Assembly (NCBI GenBank): GCA_902495075.1
Contig: CABUVO010000018.1
Span: 22,227-86,226 of the forward strand
DNA: 64,000 nt
From: an uncultured Porphyromonadaceae bacterium
Lineage (GTDB): Bacteria; Bacteroidota; Bacteroidia; Bacteroidales; Muribaculaceae
Direction of reading: 5' to 3'
Under the pieces are notes generated by a model. It saw only the letters and a program-made list of their open reading frames with translations. It did not search any database and was not told the DNA's origin. The stretch's first letter is position 1, and the number at the start of each line of letters is the position of its first letter. Below are positions 1-8,018 of the stretch, piece by piece. Position numbers and translations under genes: made by a program.

Positions 1-1
1 G

Positions 2-1987
2 GGAGATGCATATCTGAGTGCTGATAACGAGACTCTAAATATCTTTTATACGCCAGGGAAGGACGGAGCGGTTAAATTATTAATGAGTCAGGATGGTGGA
101 GAATGGGTAGAGCTTCATAATTTTACAAATTCTCCGGACGGAAAAATCACATGGAATGTATTCACAGATTATCCTGAAGGTATTAAAAATGCTCGTTTCC
201 GCGTATCTGCCTATTCTCTGGAAGATATAAGCAATATTCCATCGCTTCCATCGGGACTTCACGCATTGCCGTCGGAAAGGGTTGTTCATGGTAATTTTGC
301 ATATTTCCTGGAAGAGGACAAGACTTCAAGATATGGCGGAGACTTGCGGAAAGGAACAGCAGCGACTTCCACACAACAAGTTACAGTAACAGCTAATGTC
401 TATATATACGATTTCGTGAGTCAGAAATGGACAAGAATTAGCAATGTCGCTTCAGAATCAGTACGAGTACCCAAGCATACCCATAACGGTCTGTTCCCGT
501 CGCCAAGGATTCCCTCTTACAGCATTTGGGTGGCTTCGGACGGGACAGTAAATGTAGGTGGCAAACAAGTATCCAATGATAAACTCGATGCATATTCAAT
601 ATCCCAGCCGCTTACAATTCGTCCACGTTTTTCAACTTTCGCAAAAAATTATGTTGAAAAGAAAATCGATGCATGGCAAATCAAAGGTGAATTTGAGAAA
701 ACTTCTGATTATCGCAACCGCATACTTAGTGAACGTGATAACCGCATAGCGCAATACACCGAAGAGGCAAAACAGCTCTTCATCAATAGTCAGAAACCGG
801 CTGATCTCCGAGCATCCATGACCCTGGGACGCTATGATTCAGACAATGAAGTGTTTCTCATCTCCACGCCTCAGTATGGAGATATGTTCGTACCGGTACC
901 GGTAAAAGATGCCCCAAAATTCAAGAAAGACTGGATAAAAGTAGCCGCGATACCAGCATATGCGATCGAAAATGACGAGCTTATACTGGCTGGCGTTACG
1001 TTCAGACCCAATAAAGGCAAAGCCAAACAAGCATATTACTACAAACGCGGAAGCGCAACGGAATATTCGATTCCGGAGATCGCATTCAATTTCAAGCCGA
1101 TAGAAATCGATGCACCGGAAACATCTGATAGTGGAAACACACCCGGGAGCACTATCAGACATGAAAAAGTTGTTGTAGGAAATATTTCTGATGTTGATAC
1201 AGACATTCCTGAGGGTAATAAAACAGCAAATGCCAATACTTTTGCAGTGATTATTTCCAATGAGAACTATCGTCGGGTGGCATCTGTGGAATATGCGCTC
1301 AACGACGGACGCAGCGTAGCCAACTATTTACGTCGCACATTAGGATTATCAGATAAACACATTCATCACATAGAGGATGCCACCCTCAATGACATCCGGA
1401 ATGAAATCGATTGGATGAAAAGTGTTGGCAAAGCATATAATGGAGATGCGTCTTTTATTGTCTATTATGCTGGTCATGGTTTGCCGGACGATGCCAATCA
1501 AAACGGTTATCTACTACCGGTCGATGGTTATGGATCAAATGTCTCAACAGCCCTTTCAATGAATGATCTTGCCAATGAACTTGGTGCCATTGATTCCAAA
1601 ATCACATTAGTGCTTCTTGATGCTTGTTTTTCTGGTGCAGTGCGTTCCGGTGCGATGCTGTCATCGGAACGAGGTGTGGCACTGAAGGTAAAACCTCATA
1701 ATGTCAATCGAGGCAACGTGGTGATGATTTCCGCATCGCAGGAAGATCAGACCGCATCCAAATACGATGAACAAGGTCATGGACTCTTCACTTATTTTCT
1801 CCTGAAGAGTCTTCAAGACACAAAAGGGCGTGTTACTATCGGACAGCTCGTAGAGGATGTTACTAATAATGTTAACCGCATATCGGTAGTTGCCAACAAC
1901 AAGTCACAAAGACCTGCCGTAACCGCATCTCCATCGATTTCCACAGACTGGCATTCAATAAGAATCAGCGAACTTTCGAAGTTTTAA
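2..1987 (+). CDS. Caspase (peptidase C14) family protein, 5' end outside window
   Basis: The reading frame is open from base 2, so the ATG at 83 is internal and the true start lies left of the window. Numbering from that Met, residues 1 to about 370 are a beta-rich region without a recognised fold. The C-terminal part (about 385-620) is a caspase/metacaspase p20-like domain. The catalytic His465 sits in YYAGHG and the catalytic Cys515 in LLDACFSG, so the dyad is intact. Family knowledge: bacterial C14 proteases cleave after basic or acidic residues and often act in stress or defence responses. The target is unknown. It is alone on this side of the window and is followed by a hairpin terminator. 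No signal peptide can be judged because the N-terminus is missing. Confidence 0.85.
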   Translation, partial: GDAYLSADNETLNIFYTPGKDGAVKLLMSQDGGEWVELHNFTNSPDGKITWNVFTDYPEGIKNARFRVSAYSLEDISNIPSLPSGLHALPSERVVHGNFAYFLEEDKTSRYGGDLRKGTAATSTQQVTVTANVYIYDFVSQKWTRISNVASESVRVPKHTHNGLFPSPRIPSYSIWVASDGTVNVGGKQVSNDKLDAYSISQPLTIRPRFSTFAKNYVEKKIDAWQIKGEFEKTSDYRNRILSERDNRIAQYTEEAKQLFINSQKPADLRASMTLGRYDSDNEVFLISTPQYGDMFVPVPVKDAPKFKKDWIKVAAIPAYAIENDELILAGVTFRPNKGKAKQAYYYKRGSATEYSIPEIAFNFKPIEIDAPETSDSGNTPGSTIRHEKVVVGNISDVDTDIPEGNKTANANTFAVIISNENYRRVASVEYALNDGRSVANYLRRTLGLSDKHIHHIEDATLNDIRNEIDWMKSVGKAYNGDASFIVYYAGHGLPDDANQNGYLLPVDGYGSNVSTALSMNDLANELGAIDSKITLVLLDACFSGAVRSGAMLSSERGVALKVKPHNVNRGNVVMISASQEDQTASKYDEQGHGLFTYFLLKSLQDTKGRVTIGQLVEDVTNNVNRISVVANNKSQRPAVTASPSISTDWHSIRISELSKF

Positions 1988-2116
1988 TCAAATCAGTTTC
2001 GAGCTGTAATCAGCAGCGTTTACTATTTAATGTACATTCGGTATACAGGATTCGTGGGACGGGAGGGGCGATTGGTTGAATAAATTTCGGGAGTCGGGGT
2101 GAATGGAGTAATATTG

Positions 2117-2155
2117 CGTCGGATTTGATTAGAAGATCAGATCCGACGTGTTTTT
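2117..2155 (+). terminator. Intrinsic terminator after caspase gene, abutting tolC-like start
   Basis: Arms 2117-2129 and 2136-2148 pair over 13 bp with one mismatch around a 6-nt loop, and TG plus five T follow. The T run touches the proposed ATG at 2156. Either transcription of the efflux operon depends on read-through, or the true start of the next gene is further in. Confidence 0.75.
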
Positions 2156-3562
2156 ATGGGAAAACTGATTTCTACAAAAATATTACTTCTGACAAGTCAC
2201 GTTTTTTACAACGCGACAGCCATTACTGTTATCAGTAAGTTTTACCATGTGTGTGTCATCCCTACAATCTTGGCAATCTGCGGCATGATAATATTGCCTG
2301 CGACAACGGCGAACGCTGACACGTGGACATATGCCGATTGCGTGAATTATGCGCGTGAGCATAATATCTCGCTGCAGAAATCCCGTATCTCGGAGGAAAC
2401 GGCTTCCTATGACCTTGAGGAGGTTCAGGCTCAATGGCAACCGTCGCTCGATTTCGCCACATCCCACAGCTATGTCAACGCTCCGTTCTCCAATGGCGAC
2501 AAGAACGCTTATAACAGTTCTTATGGACTCAACGCAGGATGGACTATATGGAATGGGGGAGTGCGCGAAAATACCATCAAGCGCGACAAGCTCCAGACTG
2601 AAATAGCTCGTCTCAATACAGGCGACATCATGCGCACTCTTGAAACAGATCTTCTACAGGTATATATAAACATCCTTTACGCCAAGGAGGCTATCGGCAT
2701 CTACGAGGAGGCGGAGAAGGTGAGTCTGGCGCAGGCTGACCGCGGCAAGCAGCTGATGGAGGCAGGACGCATGTCACGCGTGGATTATGCCCGTCTGCAA
2801 AGCCAGTATGAGCAAGACCATTATTCTTTGGTAAATGCCCGTACCACTTATGATTCACGCCGCATGGAGCTCAAGAAACTTCTTGAATTAGGTATCGACG
2901 CCGACATTGAGCTTTCCGAAGTGATGTGGACCGCTGAACAGGTGCTTGCCGTCTTGCCGCCGATGGATGAGAGCTACCGATTGGCTGTCGCTACGGATCT
3001 AAAGATTCAAGGATTGGAGAAAGAGATGGAATCGTCGGAATATGACGTTGCTATCGCGAAAGCGGGACACGCTCCTAAAATCGCTCTCAACGCGGGTGTT
3101 GGCACGGGCTATTACGCTCCCGGAGGAAATTTCGGCACCGGACTGAAGCTGGCACTCAACGAGCAGATCGGACTTTCACTCTCCATCCCCATCTTCGATA
3201 ACAAAAAGACGAAAACCGCAACGGCACGAGCCCGCGCACAACAGCTAAACGCGCAACTTGACATAGACCAGCGACAGACGGAACTCGCGCAGACGGTGGA
3301 GAATTGGTATATCGACACCCGTTCGGCACAGGCAAGATTCATTGCCGCGCAGTCAAATCTTGAATCGGCAAAACTCAGCGACGAGCTCTGCAATGAGCAG
3401 TTTGCGATAGGCTATGTCAACACCGTGGAACTGATGACCGCCCACAATACTCTCATTGAGGCGCAACATTCTTTGCTTCAGGCAAAATATATGGCGATGC
3501 TCGGACATAAGATGATAGAATTCTATCGGACAGCGGAATGCCATTTAGGAATTAGGAATTAG
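2156..3562 (+). CDS. TolC family outer membrane efflux protein
   Basis: 468 residues, the usual TolC/OprM length. It forms the outer-membrane channel of a tripartite exporter. A long N-terminal stretch ends in a hydrophobic segment and a plausible signal cleavage after TTANA (about residue 54), followed by the typical mature start DTWTYADCVNYAREHNISL. Two OEP repeats with long coiled-coil helices follow (about 60-250 and 270-460). The start at 2156 gives an unusually long signal region and directly follows a terminator T run, so a start nearer the hydrophobic segment is possible. The stop codon TAG and the last residues (LGIRN) are encoded by the 7-nt repeat array at 3544-3577. The adaptor gene follows 21 nt later. 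Confidence 0.9.
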   Translation: MGKLISTKILLLTSHVFYNATAITVISKFYHVCVIPTILAICGMIILPATTANADTWTYADCVNYAREHNISLQKSRISEETASYDLEEVQAQWQPSLDFATSHSYVNAPFSNGDKNAYNSSYGLNAGWTIWNGGVRENTIKRDKLQTEIARLNTGDIMRTLETDLLQVYINILYAKEAIGIYEEAEKVSLAQADRGKQLMEAGRMSRVDYARLQSQYEQDHYSLVNARTTYDSRRMELKKLLELGIDADIELSEVMWTAEQVLAVLPPMDESYRLAVATDLKIQGLEKEMESSEYDVAIAKAGHAPKIALNAGVGTGYYAPGGNFGTGLKLALNEQIGLSLSIPIFDNKKTKTATARARAQQLNAQLDIDQRQTELAQTVENWYIDTRSAQARFIAAQSNLESAKLSDELCNEQFAIGYVNTVELMTAHNTLIEAQHSLLQAKYMAMLGHKMIEFYRTAECHLGIRN

Positions 3563-3577
3563 GAATGAGGAATTAAG
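3544..3577 (+). repeat. 7-nt tandem repeat (ATTAGGA), tolC/macA junction
   Basis: About five units of 7 nt: TTTAGGA, ATTAGGA twice, ATGAGGA, ATTAAG. Most units carry a TAG. Because 7 is not a multiple of 3, the array puts a stop in every frame. It supplies the stop codon of the upstream gene and probably part of the ribosome-binding region of the next. Confidence 0.8.
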
Positions 3578-3583
3578 TTGGAT

Positions 3584-4753
3584 ATGAAAATAAAGAATCT
3601 GATAACGATTACAGTGTTTTCGGCTATTTGCTGGAGCTGCGGCAAGGAGGAGAAGCTTTCGCTTGATACCACCAAGGTTGAGCGCGGTGAGCTGACCGAA
3701 ACCGTCACGGCGACAGGTACCATGGAATCGGTGACGCAAGTGGATGTCGGTACACAGGTAACAGGCGTAATCGACAAACTGTATGCTGACTATAATTCGA
3801 TTGTGACCAAGGGTGAACTTATCGCTGAGATTGAAAAGACCACTCTCGAAAGCGATCTGCGAAGCGCCGAGGCAAACGTTGAGTCGGCAAGACTTACCTA
3901 TGAGTATAATCTCACCAACTATAAGCGTGACAAGGCTCTACACGACAAGCAGCTGATAAGCGATTATGAGTTTCAGACATCTACCAAAGAGCTGAAGGTT
4001 TCCAAAACTGCCTACGACAAGGCGAAGGCGGACAAAGTGAGAGCTGCCAAGAACCTAAACTACGCCGAAATATACTCACCAATCGACGGTATCATCATCT
4101 CCCGCGATGTTGAGGTGGGACAGACCGTAGTAGCGAACATGAGTGTCGCCAACCTCTACACGATCGCGGATCTTGACAATATGCAGGTGATCGGAGATGT
4201 GGACGAGGCAGACATAGGTCAGGTGAAGGTAGGGCAACCCGTGACATTCTCCGTAGATGCTTACCCTGATCAGCTCTTCAATGGAACAGTGACGCAGGTG
4301 CGGCTCAATCCTACCACTACTAACAACGTGGTGACATATGAAGTGGTGGTGAGCGCTGAAAATCCGGATCATAAGCTGATTCCCGGTCTGACAGCCAACC
4401 TCACCATATATGTGATGCGCCAACAGAATATACTGTTGTTATCCAACAAAGCCTTCGCTTTCGAGCCAAAGGCTGATCCGGAGAATAAGAAACTCCCTCA
4501 GCCAACCGGTGACAGCAAGAACATCAAGCTTGGGGAGAATCAGAAACTCGTGTGGGTAGTAAAGGGAAATTCCCTTGTGCCGACAGCGGTGACAACTGGA
4601 GAAAGCAACGGCATCAAGACCGAGATACTCTCCGGGCTGAAAGAGGGAGACATTGTTGCAGAAGATTATTCCTCAATGGCTCAGATGCCGCAGGCTCAAG
4701 AGGGAGACAGAAGTCCGTTTGCTCCGCAACCACCGGGAAAGAGGAAGAAGTAG
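3584..4753 (+). CDS. macA: MacA/HlyD-type periplasmic adaptor (RND/ABC efflux)
   Basis: About 389 residues. The ATG at 3584 is chosen. An in-frame TTG at 3578 would add two residues. The N-terminus is a lipoprotein-like signal with Cys in ICWSCGKEE, so it is probably anchored in the inner membrane. The order is typical of the family: membrane-proximal strand and lipoyl half (about 25-75, VTATGTMESVTQVDVGTQV), alpha-helical hairpin (about 80-155), second lipoyl half with YSPIDGIIISRDVEVGQTV, beta-barrel (about 195-280) and a C-terminal membrane-proximal domain. It links the TolC-like channel to the ABC permease encoded just downstream. The stop is TAG, followed at once by another heptamer array. 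Confidence 0.9.
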   Translation: MKIKNLITITVFSAICWSCGKEEKLSLDTTKVERGELTETVTATGTMESVTQVDVGTQVTGVIDKLYADYNSIVTKGELIAEIEKTTLESDLRSAEANVESARLTYEYNLTNYKRDKALHDKQLISDYEFQTSTKELKVSKTAYDKAKADKVRAAKNLNYAEIYSPIDGIIISRDVEVGQTVVANMSVANLYTIADLDNMQVIGDVDEADIGQVKVGQPVTFSVDAYPDQLFNGTVTQVRLNPTTTNNVVTYEVVVSAENPDHKLIPGLTANLTIYVMRQQNILLLSNKAFAFEPKADPENKKLPQPTGDSKNIKLGENQKLVWVVKGNSLVPTAVTTGESNGIKTEILSGLKEGDIVAEDYSSMAQMPQAQEGDRSPFAPQPPGKRKK

Positions 4754-4755
4754 GT

Positions 4756-4819
4756 TTTTAGGCTTTAGGTGTTAGGCTTTAGGCATTAGGGTTTAGGTTT
4801 ATGGTTGGGGTTTAAGGTT
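4756..4819 (+). repeat. 7-nt tandem repeat (xTTTAGG), macA/macB junction
   Basis: Six clear 7-nt units at 4756-4797 (TTTTAGG, CTTTAGG, TGTTAGG, CTTTAGG, CATTAGG, GTTTAGG) decay into G/T-rich units up to about 4819. Each of the six contains TAG. It fills the whole spacer before the ATPase gene at 4827. Confidence 0.8.
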
Positions 4820-4826
4820 TAATAAA

Positions 4827-5576
4827 ATGAGCGAGAAGAAGGAAATAATAAAGGTCGAAAAACTGCGGCGGGAATTTATCGTCGGAGGTGAGAAGGTGAA
4901 AGCCCTGCGGGGTGTTTCCTTCACCATCCGTGAGGGTGAATTCGTCACAATCATGGGCTCTTCCGGTTCCGGTAAATCGACATTGCTGAATATTCTCGGT
5001 TGCCTTGATACCCCGACTTCGGGAGAGTATTGGCTCGACGGGACTTCGGTGCAGTCGATGAGCAAAAACCAGCGGGCGATTACTCGCAACCGCAAGATCG
5101 GTTTCGTGTTCCAGAATTATAATCTTCTCCCCAAAACCACAGCCATAGAAAATGTGGAACTTCCGCTCCTCTATAACCCGGCTGTCGGCGCGAAGGAACG
5201 TCGTGAGAGGGCAATAGCAGCCCTTGAAGCCGTAGGACTCTCCGAACGTCTGAACCATAAAAGCAACCAGATGTCGGGCGGTCAGCAGCAACGCGTGGCG
5301 ATAGCCCGTGCGCTGGTAAACGATCCGGTAATAATCCTCGCCGATGAAGCCACCGGTAACCTCGACACCCGCACATCGTTCAGCATTCTGACCTTGTTTC
5401 AGGAGCTGCACAAGAAAGGAAGAACAATAATTTTTGTAACGCATAACCCGGACCTGGCAGAATATTCTTCGCGAAACATCGTTTTAAAAGATGGAAGGGT
5501 TGTCTCCGACACCTACAATCCGACTCCGGCATCGGCACGCGAAGCTTACGAGAACCTACCTAAAGAGACAGACTGA
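4827..5576 (+). CDS. MacB-type ABC transporter ATP-binding protein
   Basis: 249 residues, one complete ABC ATPase domain. Walker A is GSSGSGKST (44-52), the signature is MSGGQQQRV (149-157), Walker B is VIILADE (168-174) and an H-loop His lies in FVTHN (about 205). It belongs to the LolD/MacB/FtsE class of mechanotransmission ATPases that work with FtsX-type permeases. ATPase and permease are separate polypeptides here, unlike the fused E. coli MacB. The TGA stop overlaps the ATG of the permease gene (TGATG), which points to translational coupling. Confidence 0.93.
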   Translation: MSEKKEIIKVEKLRREFIVGGEKVKALRGVSFTIREGEFVTIMGSSGSGKSTLLNILGCLDTPTSGEYWLDGTSVQSMSKNQRAITRNRKIGFVFQNYNLLPKTTAIENVELPLLYNPAVGAKERRERAIAALEAVGLSERLNHKSNQMSGGQQQRVAIARALVNDPVIILADEATGNLDTRTSFSILTLFQELHKKGRTIIFVTHNPDLAEYSSRNIVLKDGRVVSDTYNPTPASAREAYENLPKETD

Positions 5577-6793
5577 TGAATATAGCGAATCTCTTGAAAA
5601 TAGCGTTGAAAGCTCTCAACAACAATAAGCTCCGGTGCTTCCTGACAATGCTCGGCATTATCATCGGAGTGGCATCGGTGATCACGATGCTTGCAATAGG
5701 GCAGGGATCAAAAAACAGTATCAAGGAACAGATCTCGGAGATGGGTTCCAACATGATAATGATACATCCCGGCAACATGCAGCGGGGCGGAGTGCGTCAG
5801 AGTGCAGATGATATGCAGAGCCTGGAAGTTACGGATTATGAAGCGTTGCAGACATTGCCCGGAATCGCGGCGATATCCCCATCGGTCAATTCCTCGGGGC
5901 AGCTCGTGAACGGCAACAACAACTATCCCTCCACAATCTATGGAGTGACACCCGACTACCTTGACATCCGCAAACTGAAGGTGAAGGAAGGGGCGATGTT
6001 TACCGACCACGACATCAAATCGGCGGCAAAGGTATGCATACTCGGGAAGACAGTTGTCGACAACCTTTTCCCCAATGGAGAAGACCCGGTGGGGAGGGTG
6101 ATCCGCTTCGGAAAGATACCCCTGACGGTAATCGGAGTGCTTGAATCCAAGGGAACCAACTCGATGGGAATGGATCAGGATGATGTGGTGATAGCGCCTT
6201 ACACTACGGTGATGAAACGCATCCTCGCCATTGATTACATCCAGGGGATATTCGCCAGCGCGGTGGATGAAAACCGCACAGAAGAGACAATCGACGAAAT
6301 CACAGAGGTGCTTCGCGAGCGTCACAAGATACAGCCGGGAGCAGACGACGACTTCGACATACGTTCGCAACAGGAGCTTAGTCAGATGATGAACTCCACA
6401 AGCGACATGATGACAGTCTTGCTTGCGTGCATAGCCGGCATCTCGCTTCTTGTAGGCGGAATCGGTATTATGAACATAATGTACGTATCAGTCACCGAAC
6501 GCACGCGTGAGATCGGACTGAGAATGTCGATAGGGGCGCGAGGGATAGACATACTGTCGCAATTCCTCATCGAGGCGGTGATAATCAGCGTCAGCGGCGG
6601 CATTATCGGGATAATTGCAGGTTGCGTGGCAACCTGGCTCGTCAATCTGATAGCCCATTGGCCCGTCTACATACAGATGTATTCCGTGCTGCTCTCGTTT
6701 GCCGTCTGCACGATCACCGGCATCTTCTTCGGCTGGTATCCAGCCAAGAAAGCCGCCAACCTCGACCCCATAGAGGCGATACGGTATGAATAG
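5576..6793 (+). CDS. MacB-type ABC transporter permease (FtsX domain)
   Basis: 405 residues. An N-terminal transmembrane helix (about 18-42, MLGIIIGVASVITMLAIG) is followed by a MacB periplasmic core domain (about 45-250), then three transmembrane segments of the FtsX domain (about 275-395) ending near WYPAKKAANLDPIEAIRYE, the usual family end. It couples ATP hydrolysis in the cytoplasm to conformational movement of the MacA/TolC assembly. The substrate cannot be read from the sequence and could be an antibiotic, peptide or lipid. It starts on the overlapping TGATG with the ATPase gene. The TAG stop is followed directly by a third heptamer array. Confidence 0.92.
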   Translation: MNIANLLKIALKALNNNKLRCFLTMLGIIIGVASVITMLAIGQGSKNSIKEQISEMGSNMIMIHPGNMQRGGVRQSADDMQSLEVTDYEALQTLPGIAAISPSVNSSGQLVNGNNNYPSTIYGVTPDYLDIRKLKVKEGAMFTDHDIKSAAKVCILGKTVVDNLFPNGEDPVGRVIRFGKIPLTVIGVLESKGTNSMGMDQDDVVIAPYTTVMKRILAIDYIQGIFASAVDENRTEETIDEITEVLRERHKIQPGADDDFDIRSQQELSQMMNSTSDMMTVLLACIAGISLLVGGIGIMNIMYVSVTERTREIGLRMSIGARGIDILSQFLIEAVIISVSGGIIGIIAGCVATWLVNLIAHWPVYIQMYSVLLSFAVCTITGIFFGWYPAKKAANLDPIEAIRYE

Positions 6794-6835
6794 ATGTTAG
6801 GCGTTAGGCTTTAGGTGTTAGGTGTTAGGCATTAG
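6794..6835 (+). repeat. 7-nt tandem repeat (GxxTTAG), end of efflux operon
   Basis: Six consecutive 7-nt units (ATGTTAG, GCGTTAG, GCTTTAG, GTGTTAG twice, GCATTAG) directly follow the permease stop. They are of the same type as the arrays at 3544-3577 and 4756-4819. The 125 nt beyond them are AT-rich with no gene seen. Confidence 0.8.
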
Positions 6836-6961
6836 AGCGAAGCATTAAACATTTAACATTAAAAATTACACATTAAAATTAGGTATCCCCGTGAGGGGAG
6901 ATTATAAATGGTTGAATCAAGACTATGTAAAGTTAGAATAGTTTGTGTTTGATTTATGTAG

Positions 6962-7000
6962 AGAGCCGGCTGCCCGAGAGGGTCGCCGGCTCTATTTTTT
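6962..7000 (+). terminator. Dispersed GC-rich hairpin, copy 1, with T run
   Basis: Arms 6962-6970 and 6985-6993 (AGAGCCGGC / GCCGGCTCT) enclose an inner CCC-GAGA-GGG stem-loop, and six T follow on the plus strand. It is preceded by ATGTAG. It could terminate the efflux operon, though it lies about 170 nt past the stop. The same element recurs at 7970-8009 and 38857-38888. Confidence 0.75.
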
Positions 7001-7073
7001 AATTCTGTAGATTCTGAATTTTCAATTTGAAAGCGGCGCACAATGGCGACCGAAAGCACATGAACTCGACTGT

Positions 7074-7397
7074 TCACTTGAGCACTGAAACAAAAGAGGG
7101 TATAAACTGAATGCCAAGCACGGCAGCTATGCGAAAGAAACTCGACAATTGAATATCGGTTTTGCCTTGCTCCACACGTGCGATGTAACTCTGTTCGCGA
7201 CCTATTTTATCTGCTATCTGTTTTTGTGTCAGATTCAATTCCTTACGGCGCTCACGAAGCATGTTACCATAAAACCAGGCAAGAGACTCTTCATTGAATT
7301 GCTCTCGTGAAAGTGTGCCCAACTCACCATATTTTTCATCAAGCAATTGATTTGCAGTATTAAGACGCTCTAATTTATGTGGATCGATAGCTCTCAT
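7074..7397 (-). CDS. higA: HigA-like antitoxin (XRE helix-turn-helix)
   Basis: 107 residues. The C-terminal half holds an XRE-type HTH (about 58-100; LTQKQIADKIGREQSYIARV). The N-terminal half (LERLNTANQLLDEKYGELG) is the helical extension common in HigA-type antitoxins. It should neutralise the toxin encoded just upstream and repress the pair's promoter. The start overlaps the toxin's 3' end by 4 nt, and toxin-first order is typical of higBA. Its last ~18 codons have a degraded second copy at 8019-8072. Confidence 0.88.
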   Translation of the reverse strand: MRAIDPHKLERLNTANQLLDEKYGELGTLSREQFNEESLAWFYGNMLRERRKELNLTQKQIADKIGREQSYIARVEQGKTDIQLSSFFRIAAVLGIQFIPSFVSVLK

Positions 7398-7759
7398 AGT
7401 TCCAAATTATTTAATATTGACATTGCTTTTTCTATTTGTTTACGATAATCCTTTTTATCCTTTTTGAGAAAGGCATTCAGGAAGATTATATTCCTGGCTT
7501 CAATAATATTATCCCTATCTATTGCAAAAATTACTGTTCTATATTCATTCGTGCCGACAGATACCCTCATTTCATAAAGGTCTGTGTTTTCAAGATGCTT
7601 TACGAACTTTGAAGGAATGGTATAAATCGTTGAGATAACATTCATTACGAAATCAAATTTATTTTGTATCTTGACAGGCAATGAGATATAAAACGCCTCG
7701 AATTCGGGTGTTTTATAAATTGTACGCACATAATGCGATTTATCCTCCTCTTGATTCAT
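7394..7759 (-). CDS. higB: HigB-like toxin (phage Gp49/RelE superfamily)
   Basis: 121 residues, the normal length for Gp49-like HigB. The core LYEMRVSVGTNEYRTVIFAI followed by NIIFLNAFLKKDKKDYRKQI is the hallmark of this family of ribosome-dependent mRNA endonucleases. The C-terminal Lys-rich helix and YRKQIEKA end are also typical. It overlaps the antitoxin gene by 4 nt. The promoter at 7764-7795 ends about 5 nt before the start codon, so the transcript may be leaderless or nearly so. Toxicity is inferred from the family. Confidence 0.88.
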   Translation of the reverse strand: MNQEEDKSHYVRTIYKTPEFEAFYISLPVKIQNKFDFVMNVISTIYTIPSKFVKHLENTDLYEMRVSVGTNEYRTVIFAIDRDNIIEARNIIFLNAFLKKDKKDYRKQIEKAMSILNNLEL

Positions 7760-7763
7760 GAAG

Positions 7764-7795
7764 CAAATATAACTAATTAGTAATAATTAAACAAA
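7764..7795 (-). promoter_or_regulatory. Bacteroidota promoter for higBA
   Basis: On the minus strand TTTG (7795-7792), 20 nt, then TATATTTG (7771-7764), matching the TTTG/TAnnTTTG consensus. The higB start codon is at 7759. Confidence 0.65.
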
Positions 7796-7837
7796 TTTTC
7801 TTAGAAAAAATATTCATAAAAACTTGCTTTATGTTCC

Positions 7838-7945
7838 ACTCCGAACTTTTCTACCATTTTACTCCGAACTTTTTGACCATTTTACTCCGAACTTTTCTAC
7901 CGTTTTACTCCGAACTTTTCTACCGTTTTACTCCGAACTTTTCTA
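7838..7945. repeat. 23-nt tandem repeat, five units
   Basis: Units start at 7838, 7861, 7884, 7907 and 7930 (the last partial). Each is close to ACTCCGAACTTTTCTACCG followed by TTTT. Units differ at one to four bases. There are no spacers between units. Two more units of the same sequence occur at 46473-46511. The 80 nt on the left are AT-rich and carry the higBA promoter. Confidence 0.9.
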
Positions 7946-7969
7946 AAATTCAAATATGATTCATGTAGA

Positions 7970-8009
7970 AGAGCCGGCTGCCCATGAGGGTCGCCGGCTC
8001 TATTTTTTT
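7970..8009 (+). terminator. Dispersed GC-rich hairpin, copy 2, with T run
   Basis: Arms 7970-7978 and 7993-8001 as in copy 1, loop ATGA in place of GAGA, then A and seven T. It is preceded by ATGTAGA. It has no live gene directly upstream on the plus strand, which argues that it moved or was duplicated together with the higA relic on its right. Confidence 0.7.
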
Positions 8010-8018
8010 CATTTGGAT

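Noticed and set aside
5708..6370. 220-codon minus-strand ORF
   Set aside because: It is antisense to the ABC permease and its product shows no recognisable domain.
4756..6835. TTAGG arrays as telomere-like or origin repeats
   Set aside because: They are short, degenerate and confined to gene junctions of one operon. Nothing suggests a linear end or an origin.
7838..7945. Repeat array as a CRISPR
   Set aside because: Units follow one another without unique spacers, the unit is only 23 nt, and no cas gene is nearby.
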